A DNA stretch of 64,000 nucleotides from Pseudozobellia thermophila (GTDB lineage: Bacteria > Bacteroidota > Bacteroidia > Flavobacteriales > Flavobacteriaceae). Below the pieces are notes generated by a model that saw only the letters and a program-made list of their open reading frames with translations, ran no database searches and was not told the origin of the DNA. The position numbers were made by a program, and so were the translations under genes. Shown here in pieces: positions 18,216-26,622 of the stretch. The first letter of the stretch is position 1, and each line of letters starts with the position of its first letter. The stretch covers positions 407,402 through 471,401 of the forward strand of contig NZ_FQYU01000001.1 in assembly GCF_900141855.1 (NCBI RefSeq). The letters are read 5' to 3'.

Positions 18216-19688
18216 TTATTCTTTTTTGCCGTTTCCGACCACTGTGTTTTTGAGTCCGTCCCTCACATTCAGCCATAGGTAATTGAAAAACGATTTTGAC
18301 CGATCGCGCTCAACCTCGATTTGACCGTGCCGGTAGCCCTTTTCGTCCGTTTTCGACCCGTCGTTCGTCATCAGGTTGACGATTAGGGTAAGGGCCTTAT
18401 CGACACCCAACCTATCCTCGTCGAGTACCGAAAACTTAAAATCCCTATACTTCATTTTCATGTCTCCACGGGAAGTAAAATCGTCGCCCGATAGGGTTAG
18501 GTACATCTCATCGATATGCCCCTTTGCCCGAACCCTTGCCTGGGATTCCAAAAAGGGATTAATGGCTTCGGCCTCCAGGTTTTTCAGAATTACCGACGCA
18601 TTAAAACGATCTTCGGTACTTGTATTGTTCAACGCCCACTGAAGTTGGATGGGCGCTTCGTCCATTAAAAAGGCCTTGGCCTCGATTTCTGTTTTCCCAT
18701 CGTTCGTATTCGTGAGATTACGGATGCCGGCACTCAGGCGATCAAAGGATACGGATACCGGAACGACATCCCTTTTTATTCTCTCGGTGTAGGCTACCAA
18801 TGCATCTTCGATCGTCAGCCGAGCGATGTCCAGTTTTATGGGAAGGTTTCGAAGCAGGGAGCCGTAGAGGGGTTTTTCTTCTTGGTCATCCGGCAACAAC
18901 TTGTCGCGAAACAACCGTAATTCAGGCCCTTGCAGTCCGACCGCCTTCGCCCCTAGGTACAGACTGTCGTTTACAGTGCCCAGATCCAGGTCGCCCACCG
19001 ACCCGCTTGGTAGGCACAGGTCTATATGGTCGCGTTCCTTTTTCAATTGTTGCGACAATTGGTCGCGACTGTACCTCGTGGTTATTCTTAGGTCTTTAAA
19101 TTCCGCATCCCGGTCTTTGTGAACAACAGACCCTAGCGTTAGGGTTTCGAAAGGACTTAGCTTTAAGAACAGTCCATTCCCTTCAAAATTTAGCGTGTTG
19201 TACGTAAAGGGTATCTTTTGGCGCAAAAGCAGGGAATCGGTTTTAAACTCCGATAATTCAAGCCTGCCTTTCTCCAGGGAGAACCCCAACTCCCCGGATT
19301 CTTCATCATACCAGGTTACCTGGGCATTTTCAAGCTTTACCCTATGGGCGCCAAATTCCTTACTCCAGAGCGATATATAGTCCAGCCCCTTGATCTCGAG
19401 GGCCCCGAGCACCAGTTCAACTTCCGGTTCCTTGTTTTGGCCACGATATAATTTGCAGTTCAATGAGGTAAAACCAATGGAGCCCAGAAGGATGTTGATG
19501 TCCATATCCCCGTAGGCTACCTCCATGTTCCGGGGCAGTCCGTTGGCCAGCATATCCGATACCTTATGGGAAGCATACCACTGCAAGCCCCCAAAAAGAA
19601 GAAGGCCCAAACCCACAATGACGGTTAAAACCCGCAGTGTGCGGTTTCTTGGCCCCTTTATTTCCTTATTTGCAAAAATCCCTTTCAT
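18216..19688 (-). CDS. AsmA/DUF748-like membrane-anchored protein
   Basis: The 490-residue protein has an N-terminal membrane segment (LRVLTVIVGLGLLLFGGLQWY) and a long extracytoplasmic part made of repeated beta-strand units such as GALEIKGLDYISLWS and RDAEFKDLRITTRYS. The early VAYGDMDINILLGSIGFTSL is like the DUF748 start of its downstream neighbour, so the two are probably distant paralogs or partners in one operon. There is no catalytic motif. The family is linked to envelope integrity or lipid traffic in other bacteria; here the function is unknown. Confidence 0.55.
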   Translation of the reverse strand: MKGIFANKEIKGPRNRTLRVLTVIVGLGLLLFGGLQWYASHKVSDMLANGLPRNMEVAYGDMDINILLGSIGFTSLNCKLYRGQNKEPEVELVLGALEIKGLDYISLWSKEFGAHRVKLENAQVTWYDEESGELGFSLEKGRLELSEFKTDSLLLRQKIPFTYNTLNFEGNGLFLKLSPFETLTLGSVVHKDRDAEFKDLRITTRYSRDQLSQQLKKERDHIDLCLPSGSVGDLDLGTVNDSLYLGAKAVGLQGPELRLFRDKLLPDDQEEKPLYGSLLRNLPIKLDIARLTIEDALVAYTERIKRDVVPVSVSFDRLSAGIRNLTNTNDGKTEIEAKAFLMDEAPIQLQWALNNTSTEDRFNASVILKNLEAEAINPFLESQARVRAKGHIDEMYLTLSGDDFTSRGDMKMKYRDFKFSVLDEDRLGVDKALTLIVNLMTNDGSKTDEKGYRHGQIEVERDRSKSFFNYLWLNVRDGLKNTVVGNGKKE

Positions 19689-20032
19689 TGATAATCGGTC
19701 CGGGTATTGGTTTTTCCTTAAATTTCCACATGGCTGGTGTGCCGTAAATTACCGAACGGCGGCCACAGCCCGTTTGCCCCAGGTTTTTGAAATATAATCG
19801 GTATGCTGCCGCGGAATTGACGCAATCGCATTCTTTTGCGCCGCAATCGAGGCCCGTTCTTGGCTTTGCCCCGATCTATCTCTATATTGTAAATCCATCC
19901 TCTTTGAGGATGGTCCATACGCCAATTGCCATGCACAAAAAGGCCGTCGGGCGGCTACAGGGGACGTAATAGGACGGGGGACTCCCGTTCTACCCTCTCC
20001 TTTGATCGGTTCCCCAATAAAAAACAGACCAA
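19689..20032. other. Divergent intergenic region with a short perfect hairpin
   Basis: No gene is supported in these 344 bases between two divergent units. They hold a perfect 8-base hairpin, CCATCCTC at 19895-19902 paired with GAGGATGG at 19906-19913 over a 3-base loop, with no T tract, so it could be a protein or RNA structure site rather than a terminator. I found no clear -7 element. Confidence 0.5.
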
Positions 20033-20638
20033 TTGAAATATTTAATCCTCATCTTATTTATGGGCGCACTACACTCCAACGCACAGCACATCATTCCCGA
20101 AGCCATCGATCGCGAGGCACGCCTCGCCCTGGCCTTTTATCCGGAATTAAGGAACACGGCGATAGAATTTCGGTTTAAAAGGAAGACGGGTAAATCGACC
20201 ATGCAGGCGCAACCCGTTTTCGCAAGCCTTCTGCAAGCGCGGGAAAGGAGAAGGTACCTGGTGTTCGTAAGCGAAAGCATAAAGATTACGGGAAAAACGT
20301 TCAAGACCACCGATATGGACAGCGCCATTTTGATTGGCTGGTTGGGACATGAACTGGGCCATATTATGGATTACGAACGGCGCAGTAGCCTCAACCTCGT
20401 GTGGTTCGGACTCAAATACCTCTTTTCGGGGAATTTCATCAAGGAAGCGGAACGGGCCGCCGATTCCTATGCCGTAGGAGCCGGTATGGAGGCATACATC
20501 CTAAAGACCAAGGCCTTTATTCTCGATAACGCCGAAATCGACCCCAAGTACAAAAAACGCATCCGGAAATACTACCTTTCGCCCGACGAGATCATGGTCT
20601 TGGTCAAACAGAGGCAGGAGGGGAACTCCCTTTTTTAA
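20033..20638 (+). CDS. M48-like zinc metalloprotease, small, secreted
   Basis: The protein has 201 residues and a TTG start, giving the signal peptide KYLILILFMGALHSNAQ. The zincin motif is GHELGHIMDYE (His 106, Glu 107, His 110), and FIKEAERAADSYAVGAG about 30 residues on supplies the third ligand and the conserved Asp, as in M48 peptidases. It is shorter than most M48 enzymes and lacks further domains. It is encoded tail to tail with the GH3-like gene, with a four-base overlap of the ends. The substrate is unknown. Confidence 0.7.
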   Translation: MKYLILILFMGALHSNAQHIIPEAIDREARLALAFYPELRNTAIEFRFKRKTGKSTMQAQPVFASLLQARERRRYLVFVSESIKITGKTFKTTDMDSAILIGWLGHELGHIMDYERRSSLNLVWFGLKYLFSGNFIKEAERAADSYAVGAGMEAYILKTKAFILDNAEIDPKYKKRIRKYYLSPDEIMVLVKQRQEGNSLF

Positions 20639-22158
20639 TGGGCCTTGCCAACAAAGCTTTCCCATTCCTGAAAACGCTCCTCCCCCATGACACGCTCCAT
20701 TTTAACCTGGCCCCCTTTCTTCTTTTTTCTCCCGCTCCATTCGTGAAATACGGCCGGGGGCACGGTTTTGACCCTTACGCCCTCCAAGGCCTTGGAGCGT
20801 GCCACCCTGTAGTTCTTGTTGGCCCCTTTTAGAAATTCGTCCAGGGCATCGGCCAGTTGCCCGGGGTCGACCTTGGCATCGGTCCCCAGATACCAGCAAT
20901 GGTAGAACTCGCCCTCGATGCGGTGGGCACAAAGGGTATACTCGGGAACCTGGATGTCGAACTTCTTTTCGAGATGCTGTACGGCATCGTCCAATTTGTT
21001 CACCGAAAGCTGGGAGCCGACGGTGTTCAAAAAGAATTTTGTACGCCCGGTAATCTTTATTTCGGCCCGATCGACATCGGTAAATGCGATCGTATCGCCG
21101 ATCAGGTAGCGCCATGCCCCGGCCACCGTACTGATCACCAATACATAATCCTGGCCCGGTTCCACCTCCGCGAGGGTAAGCGAGGGCGCATGGGGCACCA
21201 AGGAGCCATCGGCCTGGATGTACTCCGGCTTAAAGGGGACAAATTCGAAGTAGATGCCGTTGTCGGTCACCAACTTCATGGCGTCGGTTTCGGGACGCTG
21301 TTGAAAGGCCATAAAGCCCTCCGAGGCCAAATAGGTATCGATGACCGTAATGGGTTTTCCCAAGAGCGCATTAAAGCTCTTTTCGTAGGGGCCAAAGGCC
21401 ACACCTCCCGAAGTATAGACCTGAAGGTTGGGCCAGATTTCGTGGATGTGCTTCAAATTGTGGTAGTCCATTACCTTTTGCAACATCAGTTCGATCCACG
21501 AAGGTATTCCGCTAAGTGCCCCAATGTCCCATTCGGGCGCCTTTTCCGCGATACGCCGTACCCGTTGGTCCCAGTCGTCGATCTGGGCAATTTCCTTGCC
21601 CGGCTTGTAGTAGCCCTGAAACCAAAACGGAATGTTACTGGCGCTTATCCCGCTGATTTCCCCCTCGAGGGCATCGTTGCGTTCCTCGAGGTCGGTCGAA
21701 CTGCCCAACATCATGATCTCCCTTTCGAAGAAGTCGGCCGGCAGGTCGAAATTGCGAAGGGCCAGTACCTGCTGTATGCCCGCGTTTCGGATGCTCTTGA
21801 CCATGGCATCGGTCACCGGAATGCGCTTGCTCGTCTTTCCGGTCGTTCCCGAACTTAGGGCAAAGTAATCGGGCCGTCCGGGCCAGGTAATGTCGTTTTC
21901 GCCGGAGTGGATGTCTTGCCACCACTTATCGGTCATCGCCTCGTAATCGTGAAAGGGAACCGCCTTCCTAAAATCACGCTCCATGGTTTTCGATTCCAGC
22001 AATCGGTCGAACCCGAAGGCTTGTCCGAAGCGGGTGTTTCGGGCGGTTTTCAACAATTCCCTAAGTACGGACTCTTGTTCCTCGGCCGCATTGCCTTCCA
22101 CGGCAAGCATTTCCGAGGCCGATAACATACCCTTGATCAGGTTTCCCAAAATGGCCAT
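20635..22158 (-). CDS. GH3 auxin-responsive-promoter family protein (acyl-adenylating enzyme)
   Basis: The 507-residue protein is a bacterial GH3-family member. The ATP/AMP-binding motif is ALSSGTTGKTSKRIP at about residue 100, and the adenylate-forming fold continues through YTSGGVAFGPY, YLASEGFMAFQ and YLIGDTIAFTD. Plant GH3 enzymes conjugate amino acids to acyl acids by way of an acyl-adenylate; bacterial substrates are unknown. It starts three bases after the PNPOx-like gene and is probably cotranscribed with it. Confidence 0.9.
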   Translation of the reverse strand: MAILGNLIKGMLSASEMLAVEGNAAEEQESVLRELLKTARNTRFGQAFGFDRLLESKTMERDFRKAVPFHDYEAMTDKWWQDIHSGENDITWPGRPDYFALSSGTTGKTSKRIPVTDAMVKSIRNAGIQQVLALRNFDLPADFFEREIMMLGSSTDLEERNDALEGEISGISASNIPFWFQGYYKPGKEIAQIDDWDQRVRRIAEKAPEWDIGALSGIPSWIELMLQKVMDYHNLKHIHEIWPNLQVYTSGGVAFGPYEKSFNALLGKPITVIDTYLASEGFMAFQQRPETDAMKLVTDNGIYFEFVPFKPEYIQADGSLVPHAPSLTLAEVEPGQDYVLVISTVAGAWRYLIGDTIAFTDVDRAEIKITGRTKFFLNTVGSQLSVNKLDDAVQHLEKKFDIQVPEYTLCAHRIEGEFYHCWYLGTDAKVDPGQLADALDEFLKGANKNYRVARSKALEGVRVKTVPPAVFHEWSGRKKKKGGQVKMERVMGEERFQEWESFVGKAH

Positions 22159-22161
22159 GCG

Positions 22162-22674
22162 CTAGTGGTTTTGTAGGTCGATGTGGCCTTTTTCCCCTAG
22201 TTCCGGACCCTCCTGGCCGGCAAGCGAGCCTTGTAGCCGATGCAGGGCGGCCCATTTGTTCTCGATCATGTCCCAGTAATAGGCGCTTTCAAGGTTGACG
22301 TTCAACAGCACGCTGTTGGGGTCGTCGATACCGTCGAACCAGGCCCCCAGCATGGGGCTCCACAAGGCCTGTTTCTTTTCTCGGTCGACGATATGGGTCG
22401 CGTTACCGTACATGGAGAGGTACTGTTGCCCCTTTTCGTTGGCCAGGAGGAGCTGCACCCGGTTGTCTTTCTCGATGTCCTTAAAATGGTCGCTGTTGCG
22501 GTGGGCGAAGAACCACAGGTCGCCTTGGACATCCATTTCCTGCAGGCTCATGGGGCAAACGGAAAAGGGAATTTTTTTCAGGTTCGTCGCCATAAGCAAG
22601 ACCTTGTTATCGTTTAAGAGCTCCCTCAGTTTCCGGAGTCCGTCACCGTCTTTGGAGTACGTTTTGTTTCGCAT
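22162..22674 (-). CDS. Pyridoxamine 5'-phosphate oxidase-like (general stress 26 type) flavoprotein
   Basis: I chose the ATG at 22674 (MRNKTYSKDGDG, 170 residues); the frame is open upstream but that extension looks non-coding and contains the presumed promoter region. The protein has the split-barrel PNPOx fold: KVLLMATNLKK, CPMSLQEMDVQGDLWFFAH, then VQLLLANEKGQQYLSMYGNA and the late SPMLGAWFDG. Members bind FMN or heme and are linked to stress responses. It lies three bases ahead of the GH3-like gene. A degenerate copy of its first 15 codons and upstream region lies near 23644-23838. Confidence 0.8.
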   Translation of the reverse strand: MRNKTYSKDGDGLRKLRELLNDNKVLLMATNLKKIPFSVCPMSLQEMDVQGDLWFFAHRNSDHFKDIEKDNRVQLLLANEKGQQYLSMYGNATHIVDREKKQALWSPMLGAWFDGIDDPNSVLLNVNLESAYYWDMIENKWAALHRLQGSLAGQEGPELGEKGHIDLQNH

Positions 22675-22815
22675 GTGTTCTTTTTTAGGGGTTCGTATCG
22701 ATTCTATCGGCGCCCTTAGGCCTTCGCCATTGGGCATGTCGTAAAATTGGGACGATCGCCCGATATCGCTTGATGGAAAAGAAGAAAGTATTGATGCAAA
22801 CGTGATGGGGAAGGG
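22645..22815. repeat. 5' region of the PNPOx-like gene, duplicated at 23660-23838
   Basis: This stretch covers the first codons and upstream region of the PNPOx-like gene. It matches the segment around 23660-23838 in the same orientation: shared blocks include CGTCTTTGGA, TTTAGGGGTT, GCCCGATATC (22758 and 23789) and AAGAAAGTATT followed by GATGCAAACGT or AATGCAAACGT. The copies are about 1.0 kb apart and enclose the ParDE module. Confidence 0.65.
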
Positions 22816-23000
22816 TGTTTTAAGCCCTTGTGGACGCAACTGAAACTAGCCCTTGAATACCGGCCGGAGGGCGGCCTAGGGAATACAGAAAACCGCTTCG
22901 GTAAAGAATTCTTTTAAGGTAGAAGACAACATTATGAATTTCTCTATATCATCAAAAGGGGGGAAGGCTGCGGTATAAGGATGGGTTGCGCATCTCAAAA

Positions 23001-23040
23001 TTAATACCTAAATTGAACCATTAGTATTAAAATTGGTTCA
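23001..23040. promoter_or_regulatory. Interleaved inverted repeats upstream of parD (likely autoregulatory operator)
   Basis: Two inverted repeats are interlaced immediately before the antitoxin start: TTAATAC (23001-23007) with GTATTAA (23024-23030), and TGAACCA (23014-23020) with TGGTTCA (23034-23040). ParD antitoxins are ribbon-helix-helix repressors that bind such sites to control their own operon. The operator role is inferred from position and symmetry. Confidence 0.55.
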
Positions 23041-23041
23041 A

Positions 23042-23293
23042 ATGGCGGTAATCAGAAAATCCATCACCTTCACCGAGCAGCAGCATGCCTTTGTCAAAAG
23101 TTTGATAGAACAAGGGTTTTACACAAATGACAGTGAGTACATCAGGGATATCATACGCAAGGACCAAGAGCGTAGAAAGCGCATTGTTGACCTTAACGAG
23201 GCGCTGATCGAAGGTATTGAAAGCGGCCCTACCGATGCCACTATTGATAGTATTTGGGAAGAGGCTATAAACGAGCATAATGCCGGAGAGTAA
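23042..23293 (+). CDS. parD: ParD-family antitoxin
   Basis: The ATG at 23042 gives an 83-residue protein that starts AVIRKSITFTEQQHAFVKSL, the ribbon-helix-helix DNA-binding part of ParD/CC2985-type antitoxins, followed by YTNDSEYIRDIIRKDQER and an acidic C-terminus that would wrap the toxin. A TTG three codons upstream is less likely. It overlaps the toxin gene by 14 bases and has an interleaved palindromic operator directly upstream. Confidence 0.9.
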   Translation: MAVIRKSITFTEQQHAFVKSLIEQGFYTNDSEYIRDIIRKDQERRKRIVDLNEALIEGIESGPTDATIDSIWEEAINEHNAGE

Positions 23294-23582
23294 GTATATT
23301 ATAAGTGCCAAGGCAAGGGCCGACTTCAAGGCCATTGCCAAGTATACGATCGAAAAATTCGGGGCGGCCCAATCTTTAACCTATGCCAAAGGCCTCAAAC
23401 GTGTTTTTGCCGAATTGAGTGAGAACCCCGAACTGGGAAGGCCCTATGTGGCCGTAAAGGACAAAATGCTCCTCCGGTACCGATACAAGGCACATGTCAT
23501 TTTTTATTATCCCATGCCCGATAAAATTTTTATCGTAAGAGTTCTAGGAGGCAGAATGGATTTTCCCAAATACCTGAAGTAA
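23280..23582 (+). CDS. parE: ParE/RelE-superfamily toxin
   Basis: The 100-residue protein reads ISAKARADFKAIAKYTIEKFG near its start, then the ELSENPELGRPYV block and LLRYRYKAHVIFYYP, all usual for ParE toxins that block DNA gyrase. It overlaps parD by 14 bases, so expression is coupled. The C-terminus (VRVLGGRMDFPKYL) is complete. ParE toxicity towards gyrase is family knowledge, not visible here. Confidence 0.9.
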   Translation: MPESKYIISAKARADFKAIAKYTIEKFGAAQSLTYAKGLKRVFAELSENPELGRPYVAVKDKMLLRYRYKAHVIFYYPMPDKIFIVRVLGGRMDFPKYLK

Positions 23583-23643
23583 GGTTCAAAAAACGTATGG
23601 AAAGTATGAAGACTTCTCTTTTTTTCTAAATGCGCTGAACAAT

Positions 23644-23691
23644 TTAATGATGGAGTATCCAATCGTCTTTGGAATACTGTCTGTTTTTCAT
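23644..23691 (-). pseudogene. Relic of a second PNPOx-like gene (first 15 codons)
   Basis: On the minus strand an ATG at 23691 opens MKNRQYSKDDWILHH and then stops. It parallels MRNKTYSKDGDG at the start of the intact PNPOx-like gene, and the similarity continues into the upstream DNA as far as about 23838. The rest of the gene is absent. The 404-base gap 23583-23986 holds this relic and its upstream repeat; I see nothing else coding in it. Confidence 0.55.
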
Positions 23692-23838
23692 TTGTTCGTT
23701 GTTTAGGGGTTAGACTGAAATACCTTGGGCGCGCCAAGCCTTTGGACCATGCCTGTGCACCTAGGGCCTTTGTATAGATGGGGCGATTGCCCGATATCTC
23801 TTGATCATAACGAAGAAAGTATTAATGCAAACGTAAGG
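23660..23838. repeat. Degenerate second copy of the PNPOx-like gene's upstream region
   Basis: This is the partner of 22645-22815 in the same orientation. The best-conserved part is the presumed promoter area, with TTGCCCGATATC, TTGAT and GAAGAAAGTATTAATGCAAACGT. It lies just outside the ParE toxin gene, so the ParDE module is bracketed by the two copies. Confidence 0.6.
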
Positions 23839-23986
23839 AGCGGGGGGTAAAATATCGAATCGATTCTATAAGCCTATGGCGAATAGTACCATTTTCGAAT
23901 AACGATTAGTTTATATATTCTGGCAAAAAATTTAAATGTTTAGCCTCCTGCAATAAACTTTATTAACGTCTGAAAACCAAACCAGT

Positions 23987-24304
23987 ATGCCAGACTGTAT
24001 TGAATGCGGAGCCTTCACCAAATTCAACAACGGGCTCTGTACTAATTGTTACCAAAAAAAGAATGGAAACCCATGGGTTTCTGGAGTAATTAAAGGTAGA
24101 ATTGCGGAAACAATTGTTGAACAGCTTTTTATTTCTCTAGATTTTCAGGTTTTTAAATATGGAATGGAAAATTCCATTCCCGGAATTACCGATTTATTGA
24201 AGGGCGTTCGCGGAGATGTGGCCAAAAACATTCGACAAATGCCGGATTTTGTGGTCCCGTTTCTTGGTTTGCCTTTGATTATCAATAAACGTGACAAAAT
24301 TTAA
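23987..24304 (+). pseudogene. Truncated zinc-ribbon/nuclease-like protein
   Basis: The 105-codon ORF begins with a zinc-ribbon pattern, CIECGAFTKFNNGLCTNC, then KGRIAETIVEQLFISL, FKYGMENSIPGI and MPDFVV. This resembles a family of small PD-(D/E)xK-like nucleases in which the Asp of PDFVV is followed by a strand carrying E-x-K. Here the reading continues with PFLGLPLIINKRDKI and stops, so the E-x-K half is missing. I take it as a truncated gene at the edge of the accessory region. The family assignment is from motif resemblance only. Confidence 0.5.
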
Positions 24305-24785
24305 ATGGTTTCAAGAACTCTATTACGAACATAACATTTTCCGTTTTACCATCCCATTTAAATTTTACCTTTCAGTAATCATATAAACTGCTAATTATAA
24401 AGTTTTATTCATTTATTCAAATTCCCCGGTTATTGCTTCTTCGCTTGTTTAAAGCTTTTCAACAAGACTTTGTAATTTGGAGCATCCTATGAAATCATAT
24501 TGGTCCAAATCGATTAATTATCCTCTTTTCAGCTTTTTATAAATGTTTCTGACAGGCCAAATCAAAAGTGACTTACTTTCGTCCGCCAGCCATGTTCACT
24601 TTGACCAAGCACGGATGACTCAGTTTACCCTGTTCATCCAGTTGGCATTGACCAACATAAATTTGGTTACTAAAACAACTTTAGTGATTGAAATATATCA
24701 TTTCTAGCTTTTCCATTTCCTTAAAATAAATTGTTTATTAGAATTCTTGTATCTGATGAAAGAAATCTATTGAAGGGGTTTCTGT
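24305..24785. other. Intergenic stretch with a probable coding relic on the minus strand
   Basis: These 481 A/T-rich bases between the truncated nuclease-like ORF and drmB hold no intact gene. On the minus strand, after an AAGGAA-like site, the frame reads MEKLEMIYFNH, an in-frame TAA, then IYVGQCQLDEQGKLSHPCL and, a few residues later, AGGRK and a stop (around 24570-24715). The second part looks like a real protein C-terminus that has lost its start. I cannot name the family. Confidence 0.4.
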
Positions 24786-26621
24786 TTAATTAAAAAACCC
24801 GGAATCGAAATCTTCGTATGTTCCAACAAGGGCAGATCGATCCAATAGTTTATTGAACTCCTCGCAGCTCGTTTCAGGCACTATTGCACAATTGTGGCAA
24901 GCAGCTCCATTCAAGGAATCTGGTCCTTGTCCCATTGAACTCCCTACATCCATACATACAGGATCTGCAGAACACCATCTTGCATCTTCTATGATTTCCT
25001 TCACCAAGCGATAAAAATTCAATTCCCTTCCCTGTCTGACAAGTCCGCCCATAGATCCCTCTGAATCACCGGATGAAGTATAAATCAATACCCCATTCAT
25101 CCGATTGTCCCTAGAACTTGAAAAGTATATTCTTTCCCTTAGAGATGATGAGCCGTAACCACAATTGTAACAAAGTCGATTGATGAGTAAATGTGCAAAA
25201 GTATGAAGCAAAATGAATGAAGGCGTAAGGTCTCTATTTTGATAATCGATGATTCTTCTTGCCTGTTCCTTATGATATCTTGCTATTAGTGCCTCCAGAT
25301 TGTTGTTGGCACGGGATAGCCACTCATCAAGTTTGTCATCACTAAACTTTATGAATATTCCTTCTCCATAGACTACATGAGCAGGTAACCAATCTTTATC
25401 TTTTATACTTAGGTCATTTATTTTATCCCTTACCAATCTTCCATCTTCAGAGTTAAGCCTTGAAAATCCTGCAAAAACCCTTGTTTCCCTTAATTTTTCG
25501 ATCAAGACGACATGGTCAAAGTATTCGGATAAAAACACGCCCTCCTCAGTTGAAGAGAATGGCTTGACCAGCGCTTTAAAATCTGAGTTCTCAGAATCTC
25601 GCCCCGTATTAAGGTATTGGTACTCCTGTATTCGTATATCAAAGTCAGAATTGATTTCCAAATCAGCATTGCCTTTTCCCGATTCCAGAAAGCTTAACAC
25701 GTACTCTAGTAATTCATCAAGTGCTATACGGCCCGATTTCACCTCGGCTTGAGTTTTCAGAAAAACCTTAAGTATCCTTCCATCATTATCCATCTCATGG
25801 AAGTTTCGTAAAGTTTCCTCTTCCCTTTCTATTATTCGCTGGACCATTTCCGGCGTCGTATCCCCGGCCTGCGGTAAATACAAGGCGGATTTGATCAGCG
25901 CATAATGGACATTGGAGCTACCCTTGATCAAAACCCGCAATGAATGTTCGCAGGGCTGTGGCTGTCGTATCCCTATTGGGCCCAGCCAAGGACGATGCCC
26001 CGAACATGTTGAAATAGTATCCAAGGCTCCTTCATTCATTATGCCGCCTAAGGTTCGTCTTTGTCCACACGAACATGAAATAACGATACTGGATAAATCT
26101 CCCGAACCTTTACCTGCTGAATAGGTTAGTATATGTCTTTGGTCATCCATCCCGTCTGGGTGCACCCAATATAAAAAAGGGACATCTTGAATGTGTCCTT
26201 GAGGACATACGGCAACAAACCTAACAGGAATTAATCTTCCGCTGCACTCCCCTGATGTGCACCTAGGACTTTGCTGTCTATTGAGCTCAATTTGGCGCAT
26301 AACACCACATCTTATACAATAGTGCCATTGGGGAAAGCGTACTCCTGGAATGGTCAGACGACTATTTTTACTACTGTTTTTACGGAATGGGAACGGCTTT
26401 CTAAAACTGCTTACGCCCAACAGTTGTTCCAAGCGAGGTTCCCTGATTTCAAATTCTTTAAAATCAATATGGTCATTTCCCGCGTTTTGCATTCGCTGTT
26501 CGATCATTAGGTCCCATGCATCAAGTCCACAGATCATCAACGACTCATCATTAGGGAAATTCACAAGTTGTCCTATTCCAAAAGGGGATAGCAACTGTCC
26601 TAGTCTTATATTTCTATTCAT
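24786..26621 (-). CDS. drmB: DrmB-like protein of a DISARM-type defence system (DUF1998)
   Basis: The 611-residue protein opens with RLGQLLSPFGIGQLVNFPN, which is typical of DrmB. It has an early zinc site (CIRCGVMRQ, then CTSGECSG and VCPQGH) and a C-terminal DUF1998 domain with LLHTFAHLLINRLCYNCGYG, followed by Cys pairs (CSADPVCMD, then CHNCAIVPETSC). In DISARM, DrmB forms a complex with the helicase DrmA and helps load it on DNA. The gene starts one base after drmA ends and is the last gene of the five-gene operon. I see all expected landmarks and no truncation. Confidence 0.85.
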   Translation of the reverse strand: MNRNIRLGQLLSPFGIGQLVNFPNDESLMICGLDAWDLMIEQRMQNAGNDHIDFKEFEIREPRLEQLLGVSSFRKPFPFRKNSSKNSRLTIPGVRFPQWHYCIRCGVMRQIELNRQQSPRCTSGECSGRLIPVRFVAVCPQGHIQDVPFLYWVHPDGMDDQRHILTYSAGKGSGDLSSIVISCSCGQRRTLGGIMNEGALDTISTCSGHRPWLGPIGIRQPQPCEHSLRVLIKGSSNVHYALIKSALYLPQAGDTTPEMVQRIIEREEETLRNFHEMDNDGRILKVFLKTQAEVKSGRIALDELLEYVLSFLESGKGNADLEINSDFDIRIQEYQYLNTGRDSENSDFKALVKPFSSTEEGVFLSEYFDHVVLIEKLRETRVFAGFSRLNSEDGRLVRDKINDLSIKDKDWLPAHVVYGEGIFIKFSDDKLDEWLSRANNNLEALIARYHKEQARRIIDYQNRDLTPSFILLHTFAHLLINRLCYNCGYGSSSLRERIYFSSSRDNRMNGVLIYTSSGDSEGSMGGLVRQGRELNFYRLVKEIIEDARWCSADPVCMDVGSSMGQGPDSLNGAACHNCAIVPETSCEEFNKLLDRSALVGTYEDFDSGFFN

Positions 26622-26622
26622 A

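Noticed and set aside
20857-21858. Long open frame on the plus strand (333 codons) inside the GH3 gene
   Set aside because: It is antisense to a gene with full family motifs; its translation has no domain and is rich in His/Arg/Gly as expected for a shadow frame.
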